Source: Bacteroidota bacterium
Lineage (GTDB): Bacteria; Bacteroidota; Bacteroidia; Chitinophagales; LD1
Assembly: GCA_947479455.1 (NCBI GenBank)
Contig: CANJZE010000012.1
Coordinates: 1-64,000, forward strand
Length of the DNA stretch: 64,000 nt
Direction: 5' to 3'
A program made the position numbers and the translations under genes. Shown here piece after piece: positions 1-6,921 of the stretch. Below the pieces are notes generated by a model. That model was not told the DNA's origin. It saw only the letters and a list, made by a program, of their open reading frames with translations, and ran no database searches. Within the stretch, counting starts at the first letter, position 1, and each line of letters opens with the position of its first letter.

Positions 1-102
1 AATGCCGTCTTTACCCTCTAACTTTTTGCCTGAACGTAATTGTTCAATGGCATCTGATTCAAACTTCTTGAAGTCGAATCCTTCTTTGTTTTTTTCTTCC
101 AT
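1..102 (-). CDS. IS256-family transposase, N-terminal fragment
   Basis: Thirty-four codons run in frame from an ATG at 102 to the left window edge without a stop. The visible protein has the pattern FDFKKFESDAIEQL followed by a Gly-Lys-Lys-Leu-x-Gly-Lys-Asp-Gly stretch, which matches the usual N-terminus of Bacteroidota IS256 (Mutator-type) transposases, where it precedes the DDE catalytic domain. The catalytic part is not in the window, so integrity is unknown. The enzyme would cut and paste the element in which it lies. The start is chosen because it is the first ATG inside the presumed IS end. Too short to be certain, but the motif is distinctive. Confidence 0.65.
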   Translation of the reverse strand, partial: MEEKNKEGFDFKKFESDAIEQLRSGKKLEGKDGI

Positions 103-150
103 GCTGTATCAAATTTAATTTTTGACACAGTTTGTTGAACAGACTCCTAA
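1..150 (-). mobile_element. IS256-family insertion sequence, 5' end (continues beyond window)
   Basis: The element carries the start of a Mutator/IS256-type transposase reading toward the left edge. The outer end is placed near 145-150, where the reading frame of a secreted protein gene stops resembling its family and a stretch typical of IS256-family ends follows (minus strand CTGTTCAACAAACTGTGTC). The exact terminal base, the other inverted repeat and the target-site duplication lie outside the window or cannot be fixed. The family assignment is inferred from the transposase N-terminus. Confidence 0.6.
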
Positions 151-385
151 TGGTATCCTGAAAAACGTGCAAGCTCAAGTTCGTTGCACTCATCACCGCA
201 TTACAAGTCGTATCCATCTGCCACCCTACTGCATTATTTCCCTGCAAGCAAGCTGAATAACCATTTGTATTTAACCATGTTCCAAAATTACTATCCGGTA
301 TACTCACCCACTGCGCCTTGCAATTGCTAATTGAAAATTGAAGTAGTAATATTGAAATGCAAATGCGGAGGAGATGTTTCTTCAT
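150..385 (-). pseudogene. Secreted leucine-rich-repeat-type protein, truncated by IS insertion
   Basis: The first 24 residues form a signal peptide (MKKHLLRICISILLLQFSIS, cleavage near CKAQ). The mature part begins with the pattern IPDSNFGTWLNTNGYSAC and then LDTTCNAV-like spacing, which I recognise as the N-terminal cap of Bacteroidota secreted leucine-rich-repeat proteins that normally end in a T9SS sorting domain. About 70 residues in, the frame runs into the IS256-like end at about 150 and becomes meaningless. The rest of the gene should lie on the far side of the element, to the left of the window. Expression would give only a short secreted fragment. The hydrophobic core of the signal peptide is encoded by a 7-base-period repeat (321-355). 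Confidence 0.55.
321..355. repeat. Degenerate heptanucleotide tandem repeat
   Basis: Five consecutive 7-base units can be laid out as CAATTGC, TAATTGA, AAATTGA, AGTAGTA, ATATTGA. They fall inside the signal-peptide codons of the truncated LRR-type gene. The same 7-base periodicity recurs elsewhere in the window (for example 34673-34707 and 40507-40534). Confidence 0.45.
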
Positions 386-482
386 GGTGAATGAATGTGT
401 AGTAAAAGTAAATGCTTAATTGAAAAGAAGAAAAATAAGTTTTTGCAGCAGCAATTGAATTTCTCATTCTGTTTTAAAATTG

Positions 483-497
483 TTTTACTTTGTAAAA
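483..497. promoter_or_regulatory. Putative operator of toxin-antitoxin operon
   Basis: A perfect inverted repeat, TTTTAC-TTT-GTAAAA, lies 15 bases before the antitoxin start codon. Type II antitoxins usually repress their own promoter through such short palindromes, so this is a plausible binding site. That role is inferred from position and symmetry only. Confidence 0.35.
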
Positions 498-511
498 TAA
501 AACCAGAAAAC

Positions 512-709
512 ATGAAAGGCGTTGACGTAGTTACGGACGAAAAGAAAAACAAAAAATATTTGCAAATTGATATTGCAAAAGTGCAGAAATACAGCGATGC
601 CATGTGGGAAGACCTCTATGATGTGCTTATAGCCAGTTTAAGAAAAGGACAGCCATCGAGCAGTTTAGCGGCTGTAGAAAAACGCCTCATTAAAGCAGGC
701 AAATTATAA
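512..709 (+). CDS. Antitoxin of RelE/ParE-type toxin-antitoxin pair
   Basis: A 65-residue protein without membrane segments, rich in Lys and Asp/Glu, ending in an amphipathic stretch (SLAAVEKRLIKAGKL). It lies three bases upstream of a recognisable RelE/ParE toxin in the same direction, the standard antitoxin-first order. The reading frame is open upstream to 395, but the ATG at 512 is preferred because it gives the typical small antitoxin and leaves the palindrome at 483-497 upstream as a control site. I cannot name the antitoxin family with confidence. Expected role: bind and neutralise the adjacent toxin and repress the operon. Confidence 0.6.
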   Translation: MKGVDVVTDEKKNKKYLQIDIAKVQKYSDAMWEDLYDVLIASLRKGQPSSSLAAVEKRLIKAGKL

Positions 710-712
710 ACC

Positions 713-970
713 ATGTTTGTCGTTCGCATTCTGCGCGATGCTGAAAAAGATTTAGCTAAAATTCCTTCTTCGGCTTTAAAGAAAATATTTCCTGCTATTA
801 AAGCGCTTGCTGTTAATCCCCGTCCGCATGGTTGCAAAAAACTAAAAGGTATGGATGAATACCTCTGGCGCATTCGCATTGGCGATTACCGCGTTGTTTA
901 TTCTATTGATGATGAGATTAAACTCGTAGAGGTGCGGAAAGCGGGACATAGAAAAGATATTTACGAATAG
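713..970 (+). CDS. RelE/ParE-family toxin
   Basis: This 85-residue protein has the RelE/ParE superfamily layout: MFVVRILRDAEKDLAKIP at the start, a central NPRPHGCKKLKG turn, then LWRIRIGDYRVVYSID and a C-terminal VRKAGHRKDIYE. The GDYRVVY strand and terminal HRxDIY are typical family features. Such toxins either cleave ribosome-bound mRNA (RelE) or poison gyrase (ParE); sequence reading cannot decide which. It starts three bases after the antitoxin stop, so the pair is one operon. Length is normal and no disrupting mutation is seen. It converges on the methyltransferase gene that ends at 975. Confidence 0.8.
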   Translation: MFVVRILRDAEKDLAKIPSSALKKIFPAIKALAVNPRPHGCKKLKGMDEYLWRIRIGDYRVVYSIDDEIKLVEVRKAGHRKDIYE

Positions 971-974
971 CCAA

Positions 975-1790
975 CTACGACTTTCTCCCTCGCATCTCAT
1001 ACATCCCCACCACCTTGAACACATCCGGCAGGTTTCCTGCAATGTAGTTGTCTTCGTTGTGTTGTGTGGCGGTATGAAAGCCCGAAACCTTTTCAAAATT
1101 ATCGTGCGTGTAGCTAACGGACTGAATCATTTCGGTTTCAAAACCCGCTTTACTCAGCAAAGCACGCATACCCGTTGGTGAATTTTGCTGCGTGGTGAAT
1201 TTGAATTTGTAGAACTGATTGATGTTCTCCAGAATTTCGGCAAAACGATTTTCTGCGAAACCGTTCAACGATTCATTCACTAAATAATCTTTGATATAAA
1301 TAAAGCCACCCGGCTTTAAGACTTTATGCGCTTCGCGCAAAACCTTTTCGTAATCGTAAGCATGGCAGAAGGATTCGAAAAAATAAATGCCATCATAAGT
1401 TTGAGCAGGAAAGTATTTCGATAGAAAATGAAAATCTCCTTGGCGCACCGTAACTTTTTGCGAAAGATTTTGTTCCGCAATCTTCGTTTGTGTAATCGCG
1501 CGCTGCTCTTCATTAATCGTAAGCGCATCAATATTTACACCATAGTTCTCCGCAAAAAACAAAGCCGGTCCACCGAAACCGCTGCCGGCATCAATCAATT
1601 TTTGCCCGGGCTTTAATTGCATGCTTTGCGCGAGATAGTTCAGCAAATCTTTTTCATCTACCGTGCGCGAACCCTGAATTACATCGCCCAAATGGGTTTG
1701 GTAAGTCTTATTATAAGTATCGTAATGCGCACTCACTTTGCTGGTGTGCCGCCCAATAAAATAGTTGCGAAGGAAGTTTGGCAGCTTCAT
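975..1790 (-). CDS. Class I SAM-dependent methyltransferase
   Basis: A 271-residue soluble enzyme with a Rossmann methyltransferase core. Motif I (LIDAGSGFGG) is at residues 65-74, an acidic post-motif follows, and LKPGGFIYIKDY near residue 157 is the usual motif III region. It resembles sterol/cyclopropane-type small-molecule methyltransferases in general layout, but the substrate is not evident. Its start overlaps the stop of the next upstream methyltransferase gene by four bases (ATGA), and that gene overlaps the exporter ATPase in the same way. I therefore infer a role in modifying the polysaccharide or its lipid carrier handled by the exporter, possibly a terminal methyl cap. It is last in the operon. 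Confidence 0.75.
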   Translation of the reverse strand: MKLPNFLRNYFIGRHTSKVSAHYDTYNKTYQTHLGDVIQGSRTVDEKDLLNYLAQSMQLKPGQKLIDAGSGFGGPALFFAENYGVNIDALTINEEQRAITQTKIAEQNLSQKVTVRQGDFHFLSKYFPAQTYDGIYFFESFCHAYDYEKVLREAHKVLKPGGFIYIKDYLVNESLNGFAENRFAEILENINQFYKFKFTTQQNSPTGMRALLSKAGFETEMIQSVSYTHDNFEKVSGFHTATQHNEDNYIAGNLPDVFKVVGMYEMRGRKS

Positions 1791-2569
1791 AATTTCTGAA
1801 GCAGGGTGTTATAACATTGTGTAACCGGAAAGTCGGGCACCGTAAAATTGAAATTTTTAATCGCGCTGTTCGCCACTTCTACATTTGCATTGCTCGAACG
1901 GTAATCATCTGTACTAATAGAAGGCAGTTTTATCAGTTTCAACTGAAAGCCGATGCTTTCGCAAAGCTTGATGTATTCATGCAAAGCGAGGTGAGTGAAA
2001 ATGCGCATACTGTCGGTTTCGCTTTGCAGCGTTTTCTTAAACGCCTCTTCGCGACCTTCGGCATTCTTCCACAACACAAAATGATATTTAATGAAAAGAA
2101 AACCACCGGGTTTTAAAATATCAAAAGCATCGCGCAATACTTTCTCTTTATCATACACATGCTCAAACGATTCCAGAAACATTACCATATCGAATGTCTC
2201 ATTCGAAAAAATATTTTTCATGAAATGAAAATCTGCCTGCTGATAATGCAGATTTCCTTTGGTTGATTTCTCTCCGTATGTTTTTTGTGCTGTGGCAAAT
2301 TCAGTTTCGCTGAAAGTAATTGCCGTTACATCGCAATTCTTTTTCTGTGCGAGATAAGCCGCAAAGGCACCGAGTCCGCAACCAGAATCGAGAACCTTCA
2401 TATTATCACCTACCGAAGAATCACGAATAATGTCTTCATACGTTTCTGCAATATCTGTAGCGCGATAACTCTGCACCGAGTTATCAGGAAAGGTAATTAC
2501 CTGATGCACGCGATTGTAAAAATCCGCTACCTCTTTCGATATGCTTTTCAATTTATCTGTTTCGTTCAT
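1787..2569 (-). CDS. Class I SAM-dependent methyltransferase
   Basis: A 260-residue methyltransferase with motif [13 protein letters not shown] at residues 59-70 and the [13 protein letters not shown] strand typical of motif III. It shares overall design with the downstream neighbour (for example FHFMKNIF against FHFLSKYF, then a Phe-Glu-Ser-Phe segment and a Tyr-Glu/Lys-Lys-Val-Leu-Arg helix), so the two probably arose by duplication. It overlaps the Wzt-type ATPase gene by four bases and the next methyltransferase by four, so translation is likely coupled. Substrate unknown; context suggests exported glycan. Confidence 0.75.
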   Translation of the reverse strand: MNETDKLKSISKEVADFYNRVHQVITFPDNSVQSYRATDIAETYEDIIRDSSVGDNMKVLDSGCGLGAFAAYLAQKKNCDVTAITFSETEFATAQKTYGEKSTKGNLHYQQADFHFMKNIFSNETFDMVMFLESFEHVYDKEKVLRDAFDILKPGGFLFIKYHFVLWKNAEGREEAFKKTLQSETDSMRIFTHLALHEYIKLCESIGFQLKLIKLPSISTDDYRSSNANVEVANSAIKNFNFTVPDFPVTQCYNTLLQKL

Positions 2570-3798
2570 TGTATTTTTTGCAGTAACGATTCTAAAACCG
2601 GTTTTAAAATTCCCGGCATCAGCACCGGAATTAAATTCTCTTTCCCTTCCGAAATTTTCAGTGTAATCAGTTTGTCAATTTTGAGCAACACTTTCTTTTC
2701 ACCCACAAACCTAAAGTTTACGGCATACATTTTTTCGTTGAGCAAATTGGCAGGCACAATAAATTCAATTCTGTATTTGCCTTGCTCAATGGTGGTTGAA
2801 ATAGTTGCCTGTTGCAGAGTAGACGAAGTAAAAGCAATCACTCCCGTTATATCACAAACCTGCACACTAAAACTTCCATTGATTGACTTTGGAATTTCTG
2901 CTTCGCAAAAAATGCGGAACGCTTTTTTGTTGCTGATGCCTTCTGCTTCTTCGGCATAATCTGCCAAACCGTAATTCAGTATTTTAATTTCTTCGGTAGA
3001 TGAAACCTCTTCCTTCTTCTTCAAATGAAAATGTTTGCCACCATCAAACGAAAAATATTCGGGAATAGCAATCGTGTAATATTTCTGAATGGCATCGCTG
3101 CTGCCCGTGTCGAGAATCTTTCCGTTTTCCATCAACACAATTCTATTGCACAAAGAAGAAATCTCATTCAGATTATGACTCGCAATTAAAAGCGTTTTGC
3201 CCTGCGCAATCAACTCTTCAATTTTGGTTTTGCACTTCATTTGAAAGTTCGCATCGCCCACATTGATGACTTCATCAATCAAATAGATGTCGGCTTCTAA
3301 ACAAGTAATAATCGAAAACGCCAAACGCAGATACATGCCCGCGCTGTAGTTCTTTACTGGCTCATCAATAAAATTCTCCACCCCGCTGAAATCAACAATC
3401 TCCTGATAATTTTCTACAATCTTCTCTTTGGTAAAATTGTAAAGCGAAGCAGAAAGAAAAATATTTTCTCTGCCCGAAAGCTCGGGATGAAAACCCGCGC
3501 CCACATCCAAAATGGAAACGGGCTTGCCGTAGAAATTTATTTCACCGCTGTCGGGCTGCATAATGCCGCTGAGTATTCTGAGCAATGTAGATTTACCCGC
3601 TCCGTTTCTTCCGATAATGCCGACCGCTTCTCCTCTCCTAACTTCAATTGAAACATCATCGAGTGCCTGAAAAACCGCAGCAGAGTTTTTCTTTGATGAA
3701 AACAAACCCGCCATGTTTTCTTTCAAACTATCGGCACGGTTCTCATGAATCTGAAAACTCTTCGAAACATTTTTTATTTCTAATGCTAACTCGCTCAT
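2566..3798 (-). CDS. Polysaccharide ABC exporter, ATP-binding subunit (Wzt type)
   Basis: The first 240 residues are an ABC ATPase: Walker [10 protein letters not shown] at 63-71, signature NYSAGM at about 150-155, Walker B DIYLIDEV at 170-177, and a switch His in LLIASHNL. The NYSAGM signature is typical of O-antigen and teichoic acid exporters. Residues about 250-410 form an extra beta-rich C-terminal domain, as in Wzt proteins that recognise the modified end of the glycan. It would energise export of a lipid-linked polysaccharide across the inner membrane together with the permease six bases upstream. Two methyltransferases follow with four-base overlaps. Confidence 0.85.
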   Translation of the reverse strand: MSELALEIKNVSKSFQIHENRADSLKENMAGLFSSKKNSAAVFQALDDVSIEVRRGEAVGIIGRNGAGKSTLLRILSGIMQPDSGEINFYGKPVSILDVGAGFHPELSGRENIFLSASLYNFTKEKIVENYQEIVDFSGVENFIDEPVKNYSAGMYLRLAFSIITCLEADIYLIDEVINVGDANFQMKCKTKIEELIAQGKTLLIASHNLNEISSLCNRIVLMENGKILDTGSSDAIQKYYTIAIPEYFSFDGGKHFHLKKKEEVSSTEEIKILNYGLADYAEEAEGISNKKAFRIFCEAEIPKSINGSFSVQVCDITGVIAFTSSTLQQATISTTIEQGKYRIEFIVPANLLNEKMYAVNFRFVGEKKVLLKIDKLITLKISEGKENLIPVLMPGILKPVLESLLQKIQ

Positions 3799-3804
3799 GG
3801 TGCT

Positions 3805-4626
3805 TTATAAATGGTCGGCAATAAATTTTTCATTCCTCACAAAAAACACCAGACCGCTCACAAACAAAACAGACGCCAAAGCTAACGAAACAATTACCTG
3901 CATTTCGTTCACCGCAGTTCCTATGAATATCCAGCGATACAGCGCAATCACATTTGCCACGGGATGGAAATAATAAATGAAGTTGAACTCCTGAGGCACT
4001 ACTGTAGTCGGATAAAAAACAGGTGTGAGCCATATTCCAAAACCCACTAAAAAAGGAATGATATGATGCAAATCGCGGAAGCGCACCGTAAGCCCACTCA
4101 ACCATATTCCTCCCGATAAACCTGTAATTACATTCGCCAGCACCACCAACGGAAGAAAAAGAATGCGCCACGAAAACGGACAACCCATAATCAGCATTAG
4201 TATTACGAGCAACACAATTGAAATACTAAACTCAATTAAACCCGTGAGCGCTTTTGACAGCGGCAACACCAAACGAGGAAACTGAATTTTCTTAATCAAC
4301 TGTTGATTATTCATGAGCACGGTTCCCGCCTGACCTATGAGCGAGGTAAAATAAAACCAACCTATAATTCCGGTAAAAGCAAATACAGAATAAGGCACAT
4401 CAAGATGCAGCGGCATAACGCGCTGAAAAAAGAAACTGAAAATAATTAAGCCCGTTAGTGGCTGTATGACCGACCACAAAAGTCCCAGATAGGTTTGCGC
4501 ATACTGCACTTTCAAATCGCGCTTGGCAAAAGTGTAAATCAAATGCCGCACTTGCCACACTTCGCGCAAGTATGTAACAAGAGAAATTTGTCCGCCCTGA
4601 ATAGTTTTATAAATGCGTTGTTCCAC
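3805..4626 (-). CDS. Polysaccharide ABC exporter, permease subunit (Wzm type)
   Basis: A 273-residue ABC-2 type permease. The N-terminal cytoplasmic stretch ends in FAKRDLKVQYAQTYLGLLWSV, the usual amphipathic entry of O-antigen/teichoic acid export permeases, followed by about six hydrophobic segments. It is the first gene of a four-gene minus-strand operon (permease, ATPase, two methyltransferases). No glycosyltransferase or polymerase gene lies nearby: pckA is upstream and a toxin-antitoxin pair downstream. The glycan must therefore be built by genes elsewhere. Confidence 0.85.
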   Translation of the reverse strand: MEQRIYKTIQGGQISLVTYLREVWQVRHLIYTFAKRDLKVQYAQTYLGLLWSVIQPLTGLIIFSFFFQRVMPLHLDVPYSVFAFTGIIGWFYFTSLIGQAGTVLMNNQQLIKKIQFPRLVLPLSKALTGLIEFSISIVLLVILMLIMGCPFSWRILFLPLVVLANVITGLSGGIWLSGLTVRFRDLHHIIPFLVGFGIWLTPVFYPTTVVPQEFNFIYYFHPVANVIALYRWIFIGTAVNEMQVIVSLALASVLFVSGLVFFVRNEKFIADHL

Positions 4627-4715
4627 TTAGTATGTAAGAGTAACGAAAAAAATGTGGCGATGTATAAAACGCAACACCATGCCAAGGCGAAGACAAACAT
4701 TTTTAAAATAACTGC

Positions 4716-6329
4716 TTAGGCATTTTGCATCACCTTTGGTGCAGCATCTAAAATTTCTTTTTCGGCTTTGGCCGCAAACCGTTCGAAATTTTTGTTGAAC
4801 GCCACCGCTAGTTCATTAGCCTTAGCATCGTAAGCTTCTTTATTGCTCCAGGTATTGCGCGGGTTCAAAATTTCTGCAGGAACATTTGGACAACTTGTTG
4901 GCATAGCCACACCAAATACCGGGTGTATTTCGTATTCCACTTTATCTAAATTTCCATTGAGGGCTTCGGTAATCAATGCGCGTGTATGAGGCAGACTCAT
5001 TCTTTTGCCCACACCATAAACACCGCCTGTGTAACCGGTGTTCAAGAGCCAAACACGAATGTTGGAGTTGCGCAATTTTTCTCCGAGTAACGAAGCATAC
5101 TTGGTAGGATGCAGCGGCAGAAAGGGTGCACCAAAACAAGTGCTGAAAGTAGTTTGCGGTTCAGTTACTCCCGCTTCGGTTCCCGCAACTTTAGAAGTGA
5201 AACCCGAAAGAAAAAAATACATGGCTTGCCCAACACTCAATTTTGAAATGGGCGGCAACACACCAAATGCATCGTAGGTTAAAAAGAAAATATTTTTGGG
5301 TTCGCCACCAACTGATTTAGGAAGCGCGTTATCAATGTAGTTGATAGGATAGCTAACGCGTGTGTTTTCTGTTTTAGCTTTGTATGCAAAATCAACGGTG
5401 TTGGTTCCCTCCACAAAACCAACGTTCTCGAGAATAGCACCCGGACGAATAGCGCGATAAATATCCGGCTCCTTTTCGGCCGAAAGGTCAATTACTTTTG
5501 CATAACAGCCACCTTCGAAATTGAAAACAGAATTTTTTGTCCAGCCATGTTCATCGTCACCAATCAATGGGCGATTAGGGTCGGCACTCAACGTTGTTTT
5601 TCCGGTTCCACTCAAACCAAAAAACAAAGCCACATCGCCATCTTTACCACTATTAGCCGAGCAATGCATAGCCAACACATTTTTTTCGTGCGGCAAAACA
5701 TAATTCAACACCGTAAAAATCCCTTTCTTGATTTCGCCTGTGTAAGCTGAGCCACCAATAATGGCAATCTTCTTCGTAAAATTCAGAATAGAAAAATTGT
5801 GTTGACGAACACCATCAGCAACACCATCGCATTTTAAACCCGGTGCTTGCAACACTAACCAATCGGGTTCTATAGCATTCAATTCTTCTGCTTCGGGGCG
5901 AAGGAACATATTGTAAGCAAAAAGATTTGCCCAAGGGTATTCTGTCACCACACGCACATTTAAACGATAAGCATCATCGGCACAGGCGTAGCAATCGCGC
6001 ACAAAAATATCTTTGCCCGCAAAGTAGTTTACTACTTTGTTATAGAGGTTTTCAAAAACTTCCGATGAAACAGGATTGTTGAAGCCACCCCAATCTACAC
6101 TGTGTTCAGTGTTGGCATCCTTTACAATAAATTTATCTTTTGGTGCGCGGCCGGTAAATTCTCCGGTATCAACAGCAAGAGCTCCTGTATCGTTCAGCAC
6201 ACCTTGCTTTCTGCTCAGCGTTTCCTCCACTAATTTTTCAGGAGAAAGATTCCAATACTGCGTTCCGGTATTTTTAATGCCAATAGTTTCTAGATCTGCA
6301 TTAGGATTCTTGGGACCAACAACATTCAT
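4716..6329 (-). CDS. pckA: Phosphoenolpyruvate carboxykinase (ATP)
   Basis: Catalyses oxaloacetate + ATP to phosphoenolpyruvate + CO2 + ADP, the entry step of gluconeogenesis in the cytosol. The P-loop GLSGTGKTT (residues 238-246), GDDEHGW, the substrate-binding VDTGEFTGRAPKDKF stretch and LNTGYTGG are all present. The frame is open to 6401, but I use the ATG at 6329. That gives 537 residues, the usual family length, and a promoter-like TTTG-N18-TAGGTTTG pair lies inside the extra 5' codons (6366-6395). No neighbour is functionally linked; it appears to be a single-gene unit. Confidence 0.95.
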   Translation of the reverse strand: MNVVGPKNPNADLETIGIKNTGTQYWNLSPEKLVEETLSRKQGVLNDTGALAVDTGEFTGRAPKDKFIVKDANTEHSVDWGGFNNPVSSEVFENLYNKVVNYFAGKDIFVRDCYACADDAYRLNVRVVTEYPWANLFAYNMFLRPEAEELNAIEPDWLVLQAPGLKCDGVADGVRQHNFSILNFTKKIAIIGGSAYTGEIKKGIFTVLNYVLPHEKNVLAMHCSANSGKDGDVALFFGLSGTGKTTLSADPNRPLIGDDEHGWTKNSVFNFEGGCYAKVIDLSAEKEPDIYRAIRPGAILENVGFVEGTNTVDFAYKAKTENTRVSYPINYIDNALPKSVGGEPKNIFFLTYDAFGVLPPISKLSVGQAMYFFLSGFTSKVAGTEAGVTEPQTTFSTCFGAPFLPLHPTKYASLLGEKLRNSNIRVWLLNTGYTGGVYGVGKRMSLPHTRALITEALNGNLDKVEYEIHPVFGVAMPTSCPNVPAEILNPRNTWSNKEAYDAKANELAVAFNKNFERFAAKAEKEILDAAPKVMQNA

Positions 6330-6365
6330 AATTCGCAATTTTTTGTTCTGAAAATTTTGGGAGCG

Positions 6366-6395
6366 CAAACCTAAATTATTCCGCTTTAAAACAAA
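6366..6395 (-). promoter_or_regulatory. Bacteroidota-type promoter of pckA
   Basis: On the minus strand TTTG (6392-6395), 18 bases, then TAGGTTTG (6366-6373) fits the Bacteroidota sigma-A pattern TTTG / TAnnTTTG. Transcription would start near 6361, about 30 bases before the preferred pckA start codon. Confidence 0.6.
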
Positions 6396-6509
6396 GGGCA
6401 TTAAATAGGTTCTGTTTTTGAACCGATAAGATAATCGATCGGTCTAAAACAAAAAAAGTCCTCTGCACTCTTTCCCTTAAAAATTTACTTTTACTCAAAA
6501 TCTATTTAC

Positions 6510-6911
6510 ATGAAATACATTCTTCTACTTCTGTTTTCTGCCACCATCATTTTTGGTGATGCTGCAAATTTAAATTCATCGCAATTAATCGGCTCTTGGA
6601 AAATGACTGATGTAAAAATTACCAAGCGTGGTAAAACCGCTACCGCCAAAGCAAAAACCGATTGCGATTTATGCGACCTTTACATTGACAAATTGGGCTT
6701 AACTTTTTCGGCCGATGGCAAAGTCAACTACAGCAATTTCGGCAACTCCGGTGATGTAAATTTTGAAATCAACGGAAACGTGGTTTCACTTTATACCTTG
6801 GTTAACGGTGTTCGTAACGCATTCGATTTTTCTGCCGTTTTAAAAAATGAAACCCTTACGCTCACTCATATTTCTCCTGAATCTGTTGAAACCTATACCC
6901 TCACTAAATAA
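6510..6911 (+). CDS. Secreted lipocalin-like small protein, unknown function
   Basis: A 133-residue protein with an N-terminal signal peptide (MKYILLLLFSATIIFGDA). The mature part starts with QLIGSWKMTDVKI and has alternating short beta-strand-like segments ending in LTHISPESVETYTLTK. This resembles the lipocalin-like domains common in Bacteroidota secreted proteins, but I cannot assign a specific family. A Cys pair in DCDLCDLY may form a disulfide. It ends 10 bases before the start of the giant surface protein, so the two may be co-transcribed. No T9SS sorting domain, so it is probably periplasmic. Confidence 0.6.
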   Translation: MKYILLLLFSATIIFGDAANLNSSQLIGSWKMTDVKITKRGKTATAKAKTDCDLCDLYIDKLGLTFSADGKVNYSNFGNSGDVNFEINGNVVSLYTLVNGVRNAFDFSAVLKNETLTLTHISPESVETYTLTK

Positions 6912-6921
6912 TTTTTCCTTT

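Noticed and set aside
2285-2959. 224-residue plus-strand open frame across the methyltransferase and exporter genes
   Set aside because: It lies antisense to two well-supported genes and has no recognisable domain.
4716-6401. PckA with a 24-residue N-terminal extension
   Set aside because: The extension contains the promoter boxes and exceeds family length; the ATG at 6329 is preferred.
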